From Gemmatimonadaceae bacterium (lineage in GTDB: Bacteria; Latescibacterota; UBA2968; UBA8231), in NCBI GenBank assembly GCA_026706075.1, contig JAPOZM010000114.1, positions 17,051 through 81,050 on the forward strand: DNA of 64,000 nt, in the 5' to 3' direction. The position numbers and the translations under genes were made by a program. Each line of letters begins with the position of its first letter. Position 1 is the stretch's first letter. Under the pieces are notes generated by a model. The model saw only the letters and a list, made by a program, of their open reading frames with translations. It searched no databases and was not told where the DNA came from. Below are positions 25,049-34,019 of the stretch, piece after piece.

Positions 25049-26125
25049 ATGCGCCGCTTCCCCCCCGAGACCCTGACCCGCATCGCCCGCTCCCTCTTCG
25101 AGGCCGCGGGTTGCTCTGCCGAAGATGCCGCCACCGTGGCCGACCACCTCGTCGAGTCGAGCCTCTTCGGCCACGACTCGCACGGGACCATCCGCATCTA
25201 CGAATACGTCGACCAGATGGCCGACGGCACCTTCGACCCCGCCGGACGGCCGACGGTGGTGCGTGAGCGCGGGGCCATGGCCGTCTTCGACGGCGGCGGC
25301 GCCCTCGGCCAGGTGGCAGGCCGCCACGCCGTCGACAAGGCCGTCGAGCTGGCCCGGGCCCACGGAATCGGCAGCGTCGGCCTGCGCAACTGCTCCCATC
25401 TCGGGCGGATCGGGGCCTACACCCTCGCCGTCGCCCGCCAGGGCCTGGTCGGCATGGCCTGGGTCAACGCCGGGCGCCTCGGGCGCCAGATCCCACCCTA
25501 CGGCGGCATCGACGGCAAGCTCTCGACCAACCCCGTTTCATTCGCCGCCCCGCGTCGCGGCGCCGACCCGATCCTCGTCGACATGACCACCTCGGTCGTC
25601 GCCGAGGGCAAGATCCGCCTCGCCCACAACCAGGGCGTCCAGGTCCCCGAGGGCTGGATCACCGACGCCGAGGGCCGTCCCACCACCGACCCCGCCGATT
25701 TCGTCGGCCCCCCCCAGGGCGCCATCCTTCCCATGGGCGGTGTGGTCGCCTACAAGGGCTACTGCCTGAGCATGATGGTGGAGATCCTGGGAGGCCTGCT
25801 GTCCGGCGAGGGCTGCGCCGCGGGCGAGGTGGAGATGAGGAGCAACGGCCTCATGCTGATCGTGTGGGAGCCCGCCTTCTTCTGCGAGGACGGGGACTAC
25901 GACCGCGAGGTGGAGGGCCTGGTCGGCCACGTTACCTCGAGCCGGGTCGACCCACAGGTCGGGCGGATTCAGCTGCCCGGCGCGCCCGAGTTCACCACCG
26001 CTGCCGAGCGCCGCCGGACCGGTATCGCCATCGACGACACCACCTGGAGCCGCATCTGTCACCGCGCCCGCGGCCTCGGACTGGACCCCGCCCCCTGGGA
26101 AAGGGAGGTCTGCGGCCAGGTGTGA
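25049..26125 (+). CDS. Malate/L-lactate dehydrogenase family oxidoreductase (Ldh family)
   Basis: At 358 residues this is a typical member of the COG2055 Ldh family, which use NAD(P)H on 2-hydroxy acids such as malate, lactate, ureidoglycolate or 2,3-diketogulonate, and are unrelated to Rossmann LDHs. Visible signatures are HDSHGTIRI near residue 45, NCSHLGRIGAYT with the catalytic histidine, GKLSTNPVSFAAP, and KGYCLSMMVEILGG. There is no signal peptide. It starts 3 bases after the dioxygenase stop, so they form an operon. Specific substrate unknown. Confidence 0.9.
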   Translation: MRRFPPETLTRIARSLFEAAGCSAEDAATVADHLVESSLFGHDSHGTIRIYEYVDQMADGTFDPAGRPTVVRERGAMAVFDGGGALGQVAGRHAVDKAVELARAHGIGSVGLRNCSHLGRIGAYTLAVARQGLVGMAWVNAGRLGRQIPPYGGIDGKLSTNPVSFAAPRRGADPILVDMTTSVVAEGKIRLAHNQGVQVPEGWITDAEGRPTTDPADFVGPPQGAILPMGGVVAYKGYCLSMMVEILGGLLSGEGCAAGEVEMRSNGLMLIVWEPAFFCEDGDYDREVEGLVGHVTSSRVDPQVGRIQLPGAPEFTTAAERRRTGIAIDDTTWSRICHRARGLGLDPAPWEREVCGQV

Positions 26126-26154
26126 ACGCCCACTCCTACGAACATCGTGGGTGG

Positions 26155-26510
26155 CTAACCCAGGCCGCGCTCCTCCAGCCGCGAGACCCGCTGCTCCAAG
26201 TCATCGATCACGGATCCGCCCTGCAGGAACAGCCGGTGGTGGGATGGCCTGCGGCTGTGGATCCCTGATCGCGTTCCAGGGACCGCAGGCTCTTGTCCAG
26301 GGACTGGATGGCCATGTGCACGTCCAGGGACAGTCGCCGGGGCCGACGAGTCCCGATCCCCGGCCGGCCGCTGCTCTCGCACAGCCGGCGCAGCCGGGCG
26401 GCCAGCTGCTCCACCCGTTCGACCTCCTTCTCGGCCGACCAGGCCAGATACGCGAAAATCGCTGCCAAGGGGATGAGGATGAAAGCGGTGGGGAGGAGAT
26501 CGATTCTCAT
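26155..26510 (-). pseudogene. Possible frameshifted single-pass membrane protein with coiled coil
   Basis: From ATG 26508-26510 the first frame encodes MRIDLLPTAFILIPLAAIFA, a good membrane segment, followed by a charged helix (EKEVERVEQLAARLRRL). That frame ends at 26208 in a low-complexity, cysteine-containing tail. An overlapping frame continues to 26155 with IDDLEQRVSRLEERG, a heptad-like coiled coil that fits better as the true C-terminus. A one-base shift near 26240 would join them into a PspB-like small membrane protein. Sequencing error, a real frameshift, or simply a short gene ending at 26208 are all possible. Confidence 0.4.
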
Positions 26511-26637
26511 CACAGCATCATGAACGTCGACAAGGGAGGGTATCGCGCAGTGGATCGACAACACTGCGGATTGTCAGCACGAAGTCGATCTCGGTGAGGG
26601 ACAGCTGCCCATCGCTCATGGGCTTCGCGGTGTCCCC

Positions 26638-27588
26638 TTACCCCTCGCCTTTGACCGAGTCATCCTCGGAAGGGGGCGGCACGAGCCTCCGCGACGGCAT
26701 CGCAGGGTACGCCAGCGGCAAGTCCCAGTCCAACCGGCGCTCGGCGTCGGAGCCGAGACCCTCGATGACCAGGGAGACCCGCCGGCTGTCCGTCGTCAGG
26801 ATCTGGGTCAGGCGATCGGCGCGCCGGTTCGGGAAGTAGGCTCGATAGACGGCCGTCTTCTCCAGGTGGTCTCTTTCGGGCCGGTCGAACTCGTATGGGT
26901 AGGCCCCGGCCGTCCCGCTCGGCGCGTGACGGCCCCCCCCGTCGTCGATGAGGAAGGTGCGCTCGCCGATATCGGCGATGTAGGGATGCGCCCCCGACTC
27001 CTGCCCGTCGATGTAGATGGTGAAGACCAGCCGGCTGTAGAGGCCGTACCCCCAACGCTCGTCGTAGACCGGCCGCAGCAGGGGATACTTGCCGTCGTAG
27101 AGGATGCCGAGGAGCCGGCGCACGTACTGACCGCGCCAGGTGTCGAACTGCGCCTTCTGAAGGGGATTGGTGACATCGAAGTCCGGGTTGACGTAGACCA
27201 GATACTGAAGGTAGAGGCTGTTGACGTCGGTGCCGTCCGCCATCGGGTAGGGCGCGTCGATGTAGGCGTAGATGAACTCGCGCAGTCGGCTGGTGACCTG
27301 CTCCTGCCCGAGGCCGGCGATCTCGGCCTCGGCATAGATGCGGGCGACTTCGTAGGCGAAGGTCCGGAAAGTAGCCTGAACGAAGATCCCGTCGGCGCCG
27401 GTGTGGCTGCGGTTGACGAGGCGCCAGACGCGGTCCTCGGTCTGCTCGAAGGGCCCCGGGCCGTCCCGCGGAGCACAGGAGGCCAGCAAGAGGGATCCGA
27501 GGGCGGCGAAGAAGAGCTTCAGGAGGACCGGGGTCTGTCCGGTGGTCCTGAACCCGGACCGCGGCAAGGGTGATGCCACCGGGGGCAT
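26638..27588 (-). CDS. Predicted lipoprotein of unknown function
   Basis: The 316-residue product has a signal peptide ending in a lipobox (SLLLASC, Cys about residue 38), so it should be anchored to a membrane. The mature part is about 280 residues, with many Tyr, Arg and Asp, a VWRLVNRSHTGADGIFVQATFRT-like start in the first third, and a predicted beta-rich centre. I do not recognise a family. ATG 27588 sits immediately after a GAGAGG site; a GTG at 27579 has better spacing. The gene is 10 bases downstream of rplI on the same strand, so it may share its transcript. A weak 6-bp hairpin follows at 26606-26622 without a U-tract. Confidence 0.6.
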   Translation of the reverse strand: MPPVASPLPRSGFRTTGQTPVLLKLFFAALGSLLLASCAPRDGPGPFEQTEDRVWRLVNRSHTGADGIFVQATFRTFAYEVARIYAEAEIAGLGQEQVTSRLREFIYAYIDAPYPMADGTDVNSLYLQYLVYVNPDFDVTNPLQKAQFDTWRGQYVRRLLGILYDGKYPLLRPVYDERWGYGLYSRLVFTIYIDGQESGAHPYIADIGERTFLIDDGGGRHAPSGTAGAYPYEFDRPERDHLEKTAVYRAYFPNRRADRLTQILTTDSRRVSLVIEGLGSDAERRLDWDLPLAYPAMPSRRLVPPPSEDDSVKGEG

Positions 27589-27598
27589 CCTCTCGGCG

Positions 27599-28042
27599 CT
27601 ACTCCTTCACGACCCAGAGCTTGACGGTGGCCTTCACCCCGGTGTGGAGCTGAACCGGCACGTTGTATACACCGAGGGCGCGGATCGGCTCCTCCAGCTC
27701 GATGTTTCGACGATCGACGTCGTGGCCCTGTTCCTTGAGCAGATCGGAAATGTTCTGGGCCGTCACCGATCCGAACAGGCGATCTCCCTCGCCGACCTTG
27801 ACCTGCGCCGTGAGCGACGCCTTCTCCAGCTCCACGGCCACGTCCTCGGCCGCCCGCTTCTCGCGCTCGGCGGCGGCCTCGTGCTGCCGGCGCCGGGACT
27901 CGAAGAGGGCCACGTTGGCGTCGGTGGCCAGCAGGGCCTGCCGCTTGGGTATCAGGGCATTGCGGCCATAGCCGTCCGCCACGGTCACGATCTGGCCGGC
28001 GGTCCCCAAGGTGTCCACGTCTCTGAGCAGTATGACCTTCAC
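27599..28042 (-). CDS. rplI: 50S ribosomal protein bL9
   Basis: The 147-residue protein is full length. The N-terminal rRNA-binding domain (MKVILLRDVDTLG, GYGRNALIPKRQA) is joined by the long central helix to the C-terminal domain (LFGSVTAQNISDLL and a KLWV ending). It starts at GTG 28042, which overlaps the stop of the DUF2232 gene by 4 bases. A GGAGG site with good spacing precedes it. bL9 binds 23S rRNA and helps keep the reading frame. Confidence 0.95.
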   Translation of the reverse strand: MKVILLRDVDTLGTAGQIVTVADGYGRNALIPKRQALLATDANVALFESRRRQHEAAAEREKRAAEDVAVELEKASLTAQVKVGEGDRLFGSVTAQNISDLLKEQGHDVDRRNIELEEPIRALGVYNVPVQLHTGVKATVKLWVVKE

Positions 28043-28878
28043 TTGTCCACCTCCTCGGATTCTCGTTCGCGCCGATGTCCGATCCGGCGCCAGTCGAACC
28101 AGTTGTCCGCCAGTCCCGAGAACGCCAGTGCCATCACCGAGAAGCTGGAAGTGAAGGCCAGCAGCGCGTACACCAGGACGACGAGGTAGCGCTGGGCGCC
28201 AAGGCGCCACAGCAGATGCCGGACCAGCCCAAGGCCCTGGGCCGCATACAGCAGCATCATGACCAGCGCGGCGTTTACAGCCAGGCCGCGAAAGGTCTCG
28301 CCCCCGATCAGCAGCAGGACCAGGGCGCCGATCGCGACCCAGATCAGTTCCTCCCACATCCGCCAATGGCGCAGGGGCACCGCGGGCGGCAGGGTGGTGC
28401 CCGCCCAGGGGCATGCCGCCTGGGCAAGGCGGTAGCCGCAGACGGCGATCAGCAGGATGGAGAGATAAGCGACCCCGGGCAGCAGGACCAGAACCATCTC
28501 CACCAACTGCTGAAGCATCTCCGGGTCCCCCAGTTGGGCCTCGGCGGCGCTTCCTTCCAGAAAGCGGGTGACTTCCGACGACACCTGCTCACGCTGGCCG
28601 TCCGCCGCGAGAAAGCCGCCCGCCTGGGCCAAGCCGAGGACCAGCCCCGGCAGGGAAGCGAAGGCGATGGTCTGGCCATAGCCTCGGCCCCTCTCGACCT
28701 GTACCGCTGCAAGCCAGCCGATCAACGGCGCCGGCGCCAAGCCCATCGCCCAGTGAAAGACACCACTGAAGGACAACAGCATGGGCACGCAGGCGGGCAG
28801 GGCCACGCTACGGACGCCAAACCGTCGCGCCCCGATAAGGGTTGCCGCCACGAGGACCAGACTGGCCAACAGGGACAA
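28039..28878 (-). CDS. DUF2232 polytopic membrane protein
   Basis: The 279-residue product has about seven to eight hydrophobic segments. It occupies the spot where DUF2232/YybS-like proteins lie, between rpsF and rplI in many bacteria. The apparent start is TTG 28878, after a GGGGAAC site. Such proteins resemble ECF-type membrane components but their function is unknown. The stop overlaps the rplI start (GTGA), implying coupled expression. rpsR, usually between rpsF and this gene, is missing here. Confidence 0.7.
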   Translation of the reverse strand: MSLLASLVLVAATLIGARRFGVRSVALPACVPMLLSFSGVFHWAMGLAPAPLIGWLAAVQVERGRGYGQTIAFASLPGLVLGLAQAGGFLAADGQREQVSSEVTRFLEGSAAEAQLGDPEMLQQLVEMVLVLLPGVAYLSILLIAVCGYRLAQAACPWAGTTLPPAVPLRHWRMWEELIWVAIGALVLLLIGGETFRGLAVNAALVMMLLYAAQGLGLVRHLLWRLGAQRYLVVLVYALLAFTSSFSVMALAFSGLADNWFDWRRIGHRRERESEEVDK

Positions 28879-28919
28879 GGTTCAGTTCCCCGTGCCGGGC
28901 AGCGGCCGGCAGCGCCGTC

Positions 28920-29444
28920 TCAGGCGGCCTCCTCTCCTCCGTCCTCCCCGCCGCCCGGGTCATCCCGGGTGGTGGCCTCGGCAACCTCGGCGCTCTCGAC
29001 CGGTGCACGACCGTCCCGGTCGGGACGGGGCGGGCCGTCCTCGCGGCGGTCCCGGTCACGGCGGTGCCCGCGGCGGTCCCGGCCTCGGTCGGGAGACTGG
29101 TAGATGTAGACGTTCTCAGGCGCCAGTTGCGGCACGCTCAGGAACTCGCCCGGAACGGCGACCACCAGGTGGCGGAGCACGGACTCGTCCAGCTTGAGGT
29201 CCTCCTCCACCGGCCCGAGGCGCTCACTCTCGGCCAAGAACTGGTAGAGGACGTAGAAGCCCTGTTGCCGCTGCCGAAGGGCAATCGACGTGTAGGCCAG
29301 CTTGCGCAGGCCCCACTTGACGACCTGCACCACCTCGGCGCCAGCCGCCTCCAGGCGCTTCTGGTAGTTGTCGGCGGCGGCTTCCAACTGAGTCTCGCCG
29401 GATTGTGGATCGAGGATGAGGACCAGCTCGTACTTCTTAGCCAT
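28920..29444 (-). CDS. rpsF: 30S ribosomal protein bS6 with long charged C-terminal extension
   Basis: The first about 100 residues are canonical bS6 (KYELVLILDP, KLAYTSIA, RQQGFYVLYQF). The remaining 60 or so residues are an Arg/Asp-rich then Gly/Glu-rich tail (for example DRGRDRRGHRRDRDRRED), far longer than in standard bS6. Such a tail is unstructured and might bind RNA. In most bacteria rpsR would follow and bS18 would pair with bS6; here the next gene is the DUF2232 protein 41 bases on. Confidence 0.92.
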   Translation of the reverse strand: MAKKYELVLILDPQSGETQLEAAADNYQKRLEAAGAEVVQVVKWGLRKLAYTSIALRQRQQGFYVLYQFLAESERLGPVEEDLKLDESVLRHLVVAVPGEFLSVPQLAPENVYIYQSPDRGRDRRGHRRDRDRREDGPPRPDRDGRAPVESAEVAEATTRDDPGGGEDGGEEAA

Positions 29445-29468
29445 TCGCTTGTCTGCCTCGTTTCGAGA

Positions 29469-31529
<2,061 letters not shown>

Positions 31530-31533
31530 GGGC

Positions 31534-32145
31534 CTACCTATCCTCCTCGTCCCTTTCGGATGCGGCGGACGGTGGAGCCGTCCGCTCCAGTGCCGGACAT
31601 CCGTTGAAGCGGTTCATGGCCGCCTCGATGCCCTCCGCCAACCAGCAGCGCGTCGCCGCGCAGCCTCGCTCGACCAGCCCCGCCACCTCTTCGCCGGGGG
31701 CGAAGGGGGCCAGCACGAAGTCGATGTCGCTCTCGCCGGGCGGAACCGGCCCGACGCCCAGCCGCAGCCGGGGAACCTGGTCCGTCTGCAGGACCTTCAG
31801 CACCGACGCCAGTCCGTTGTGGCCGCCGTCGGAGCCGCCCCGCCGGAGCCGCAGGCGGCCGAAGTCGAGGAGGAAGTCGTCGAGAATTACCAGAATCTCC
31901 TCCGGCGCCAAGCCTCGGCGCTCCTGCAGCATCCGGACCGCCTCGCCGCTGCGGTTCATGAAGCCCTGAGGCCTGACCAGCAACACCTCCTCGCCGGCGA
32001 CCCGTGCCCGTGCGGTCTCTGCCGCCGCCTCCCTCGTCCACTCCCCCCGGCCACCCAGGAGACCCTCGGCCACAAGAAAGCCGATGTTGTGCCGGGTGCC
32101 GGCATAGCCTGGGCCGGGATTGCCCAACCCGACGACGACGGGCAT
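31534..32145 (-). CDS. pth: Peptidyl-tRNA hydrolase
   Basis: The 203-residue protein begins VVVGLGNPGPGYAGTRHNIGF, with the asparagine (N8) and catalytic histidine of bacterial Pth. LVRPQGFMNRSG, VILDDFLLDFGRLRLR and GGHNGLASV follow in order. It recycles tRNA from drop-off peptidyl-tRNA. The position between rplY and hppA is the frequent bacterial rplY-pth pairing. It is somewhat arginine- and glutamate-rich at the C-terminus. Confidence 0.95.
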   Translation of the reverse strand: MPVVVGLGNPGPGYAGTRHNIGFLVAEGLLGGRGEWTREAAAETARARVAGEEVLLVRPQGFMNRSGEAVRMLQERRGLAPEEILVILDDFLLDFGRLRLRRGGSDGGHNGLASVLKVLQTDQVPRLRLGVGPVPPGESDIDFVLAPFAPGEEVAGLVERGCAATRCWLAEGIEAAMNRFNGCPALERTAPPSAASERDEEDR

Positions 32146-32163
32146 CGGTGCGGTCGACGGGGC

Positions 32164-32901
32164 TCAGTCCTGGCTCTCGCCGCCGCCCTCGGAGGGCTCG
32201 CCGGCCTCGGCGTCCCCGGCTCCTTCTTCGCCCTCGCCTTCGCCTTCCCCTTCGACTTCCTCCCCTTCCTCCGCTTCCTCGGCGGCGGCGGCGGCTTCCT
32301 CTTCCTCGATGGTCAACCGCGGGGCCAGCACGCTGACGATGGTGACCCCGGGATCGGTGACGATGCGGGGTTCGACCTCGAGCAGGTCGCTGACGTGGAT
32401 GCTGTCACCGATTTCGAGGTGGTCGATGTCGATCGACACCTGAGAGGGAAGCTCGGAGGCGATACAACTCATGGTAACGGAGGTCAGGCTGTGCTGCACG
32501 GCCCCGCCCCCGACCCGCACTCCCACCGGGGTGCCCGTGGTCATCATCGGCACGGCGACGGTCAGCTCCTCGTCCGGGTCGATGCGCAGGAAGTCGATAT
32601 GAACGACATCGCCGCGCACCTTGTGGTACTGGATCTCCCGAACCACTGCCCGCTCCACCTTCCCGTCGTCCTTCTCGTGGAGCATGAAAATCGAGTTCTG
32701 GCCTCCACCGGAGAGCGCGCGCTCGAGATCATGGGCCACGATCTTGAAGGCCAGCGGCTCCTGCCTGTGCCCATAGAGGATGCCGGGAAGCATGGCCTGC
32801 TCGCGCCGCAGGCGGCCCACGGGACCCTTGCCCCGCTCCTGGCGGGGCTCGATGGTCAGTTCGATCGTGTGGCGCTGAGAGATCTGCAAGGCAACCGCCA
32901 T
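32164..32901 (-). CDS. rplY: 50S ribosomal protein bL25, CTC-type with acidic tail
   Basis: The 245-residue product has an N-terminal bL25 5S-rRNA-binding domain (GKGPVGRLRRE, GILYGH) and the C-terminal beta domain of the general stress protein CTC type (about residues 100-190, SVTMSCIASELP). It ends in about 50 residues of Glu, Ala and Gly. Such tails occur in CTC-type proteins but this one is long. The ATG lies 22 bases after tRNA-Gln in transcript order. Confidence 0.93.
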   Translation of the reverse strand: MAVALQISQRHTIELTIEPRQERGKGPVGRLRREQAMLPGILYGHRQEPLAFKIVAHDLERALSGGGQNSIFMLHEKDDGKVERAVVREIQYHKVRGDVVHIDFLRIDPDEELTVAVPMMTTGTPVGVRVGGGAVQHSLTSVTMSCIASELPSQVSIDIDHLEIGDSIHVSDLLEVEPRIVTDPGVTIVSVLAPRLTIEEEEAAAAAEEAEEGEEVEGEGEGEGEEGAGDAEAGEPSEGGGESQD

Positions 32902-32923
32902 GGCCTACCTTCTTCGTATTATT

Positions 32924-32998
32924 TGGCTGCCCGGCGAGGACTCGAACCTCGATAGACGGAACCAAAATCCGTTGTCCTACCAGTTGAACGACCGGGCA
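32924..32998 (-). tRNA. tRNA-Gln (anticodon TTG)
   Basis: On the minus strand the 75-base sequence folds as a standard tRNA. The acceptor stem TGCCCGG/CCGGGCA includes the U1-A72 pair typical of glutamine tRNA, with discriminator G73 and an encoded CCA. The anticodon stem ACGGA/TCCGT holds loop TTTTGGT, giving anticodon TTG. The T-arm is CGAGG-TTCGAGT-CCTCG. It reads CAA and, by wobble, CAG codons. It is between ispE and rplY, and is probably cut from a common transcript. Confidence 0.95.
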
Positions 32999-33014
32999 AC
33001 CTGCCCGTCCGCGC

Positions 33015-33926
33015 TCATTGTGACGGCGGACAAGGCGTACACAGAAAAACCGGAAACCCCGCTTCGCGCAGCCCCCTGGCGGCGCGATTCGCGGCGGTCC
33101 GGTCGTCGTAGATGCCGAAAACGGTGGCACCGCTGCCCGACATCGAATGGGCCAGCGGGTCCGTGGCGGCCAGCGACTGGCTGGCTCGGGCGACGATGGG
33201 TTTGGCGCGTTCGACGAGCGGCTGAAAGTCGTTGTGCAACACCGACCACAGCCGATTCGCGTCGACGAGCCCGCCGCGTACGTGCTCCAAGAACGTACGA
33301 TACGGATCGGGTTCCGACAAGCCGTTGGGGTGGTCCCGCCGCTGCCGGTCGAGCTCCGAGTACGCCCAGGCGGTGTCGACCCGAACCCGGGGACAGACGA
33401 GGACGTACCACACGGGCTCCGTGCTCCAGCGGAGAGGCAGGAGCCGCTCCCCCCGGCCCTCGACCAAGGCGGTCCCGCCCTGGAGGGCGAAGGGCACGTC
33501 GGAGCCGAGTTGGCCAGCCATCCGGGTCAGCGCCCCCAGGCCCAGCGGGCGAGAGGCGGCGCGGTCCAGGCCCCTGAGCACGGCGGCGGCGTCGGCGCTG
33601 CCACCGCCGAGTCCGGCGGCGGCGGGAATCGCCTTCTCGATGTGCACGTGCCGTGGTGTGGTGCCGGCCTCCCGCAGGTAGAGTTCGGCGGCCCGGTAGG
33701 CCAGGTTCCCGGGGCCTGGTGGCACGGCCGGATCGGAGCAGGTCACCTCGAGACGCCGGGCCGGTCGCATGTACAGCCGGTCCGCGAGGCTGACGGTCTG
33801 GAAGAGCCCGATCAGGTCGTGAAACCCGTCCTGCCGCTGCGACAGCACCCGCAGCCCGAGGTTCAGCTTGGCCCGCGCACTCTCCACCAACTCGCCACCA
33901 GAGGACGTAAGTGATTGCTTTGACAC
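33015..33926 (-). CDS. ispE: 4-diphosphocytidyl-2-C-methyl-D-erythritol kinase
   Basis: The 303-residue GHMP-family kinase acts in the MEP (non-mevalonate) isoprenoid pathway. The N-terminus has the ARAKLNLGLRV motif, the ATP loop is PAAAGLGGGSADAA near residue 105, and GSDVPF and the C-terminal MSGSGATVFG complete the set. It begins at GTG 33926 with AGGG about 8 bases upstream. tRNA-Gln follows 16 bases after its stop. The promoter of the rightward repeat-protein operon overlaps its 5' end, so expression of the two divergent units may be linked. Confidence 0.95.
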   Translation of the reverse strand: MSKQSLTSSGGELVESARAKLNLGLRVLSQRQDGFHDLIGLFQTVSLADRLYMRPARRLEVTCSDPAVPPGPGNLAYRAAELYLREAGTTPRHVHIEKAIPAAAGLGGGSADAAAVLRGLDRAASRPLGLGALTRMAGQLGSDVPFALQGGTALVEGRGERLLPLRWSTEPVWYVLVCPRVRVDTAWAYSELDRQRRDHPNGLSEPDPYRTFLEHVRGGLVDANRLWSVLHNDFQPLVERAKPIVARASQSLAATDPLAHSMSGSGATVFGIYDDRTAANRAARGLREAGFPVFLCTPCPPSQ

Positions 33927-33929
33927 GTC

Positions 33930-33958
33930 TTGACCCTGATCTGAAGGACTGGTATACT
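33930..33958 (+). promoter_or_regulatory. Strong sigma-70-type promoter
   Basis: TTGACC at 33930-33935 and TATACT at 33953-33958 are separated by 17 bases, close to consensus in both boxes. A second TTGACA is at 33920-33925. Transcription would start near 33965 and read rightward into the hairpin leader and the repeat-protein gene. Confidence 0.7.
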
Positions 33959-33977
33959 CGCGGAGCAGATTGAATAT

Positions 33978-33999
33978 AGGGCTCCCGTCCGGGAGCCCT
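33978..33999 (+). promoter_or_regulatory. Perfect 9-bp hairpin in the leader of the repeat-protein operon
   Basis: AGGGCTCCC and GGGAGCCCT flank the loop GTCC. The hairpin lies 20 bases before the ATG at 34020 and about 13 bases after the predicted transcription start. There is no U-tract, so it is not a simple terminator. It could stabilise the message or gate ribosome access. Confidence 0.55.
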
Positions 34000-34019
34000 C
34001 ATCAAAAGATCCTGCCGCC

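Noticed and set aside
26606..26622. GCCCAT-N5-ATGGGC hairpin as a terminator for the lipoprotein gene
   Set aside because: The stem is only 6 bp and no T-run follows on the minus strand.
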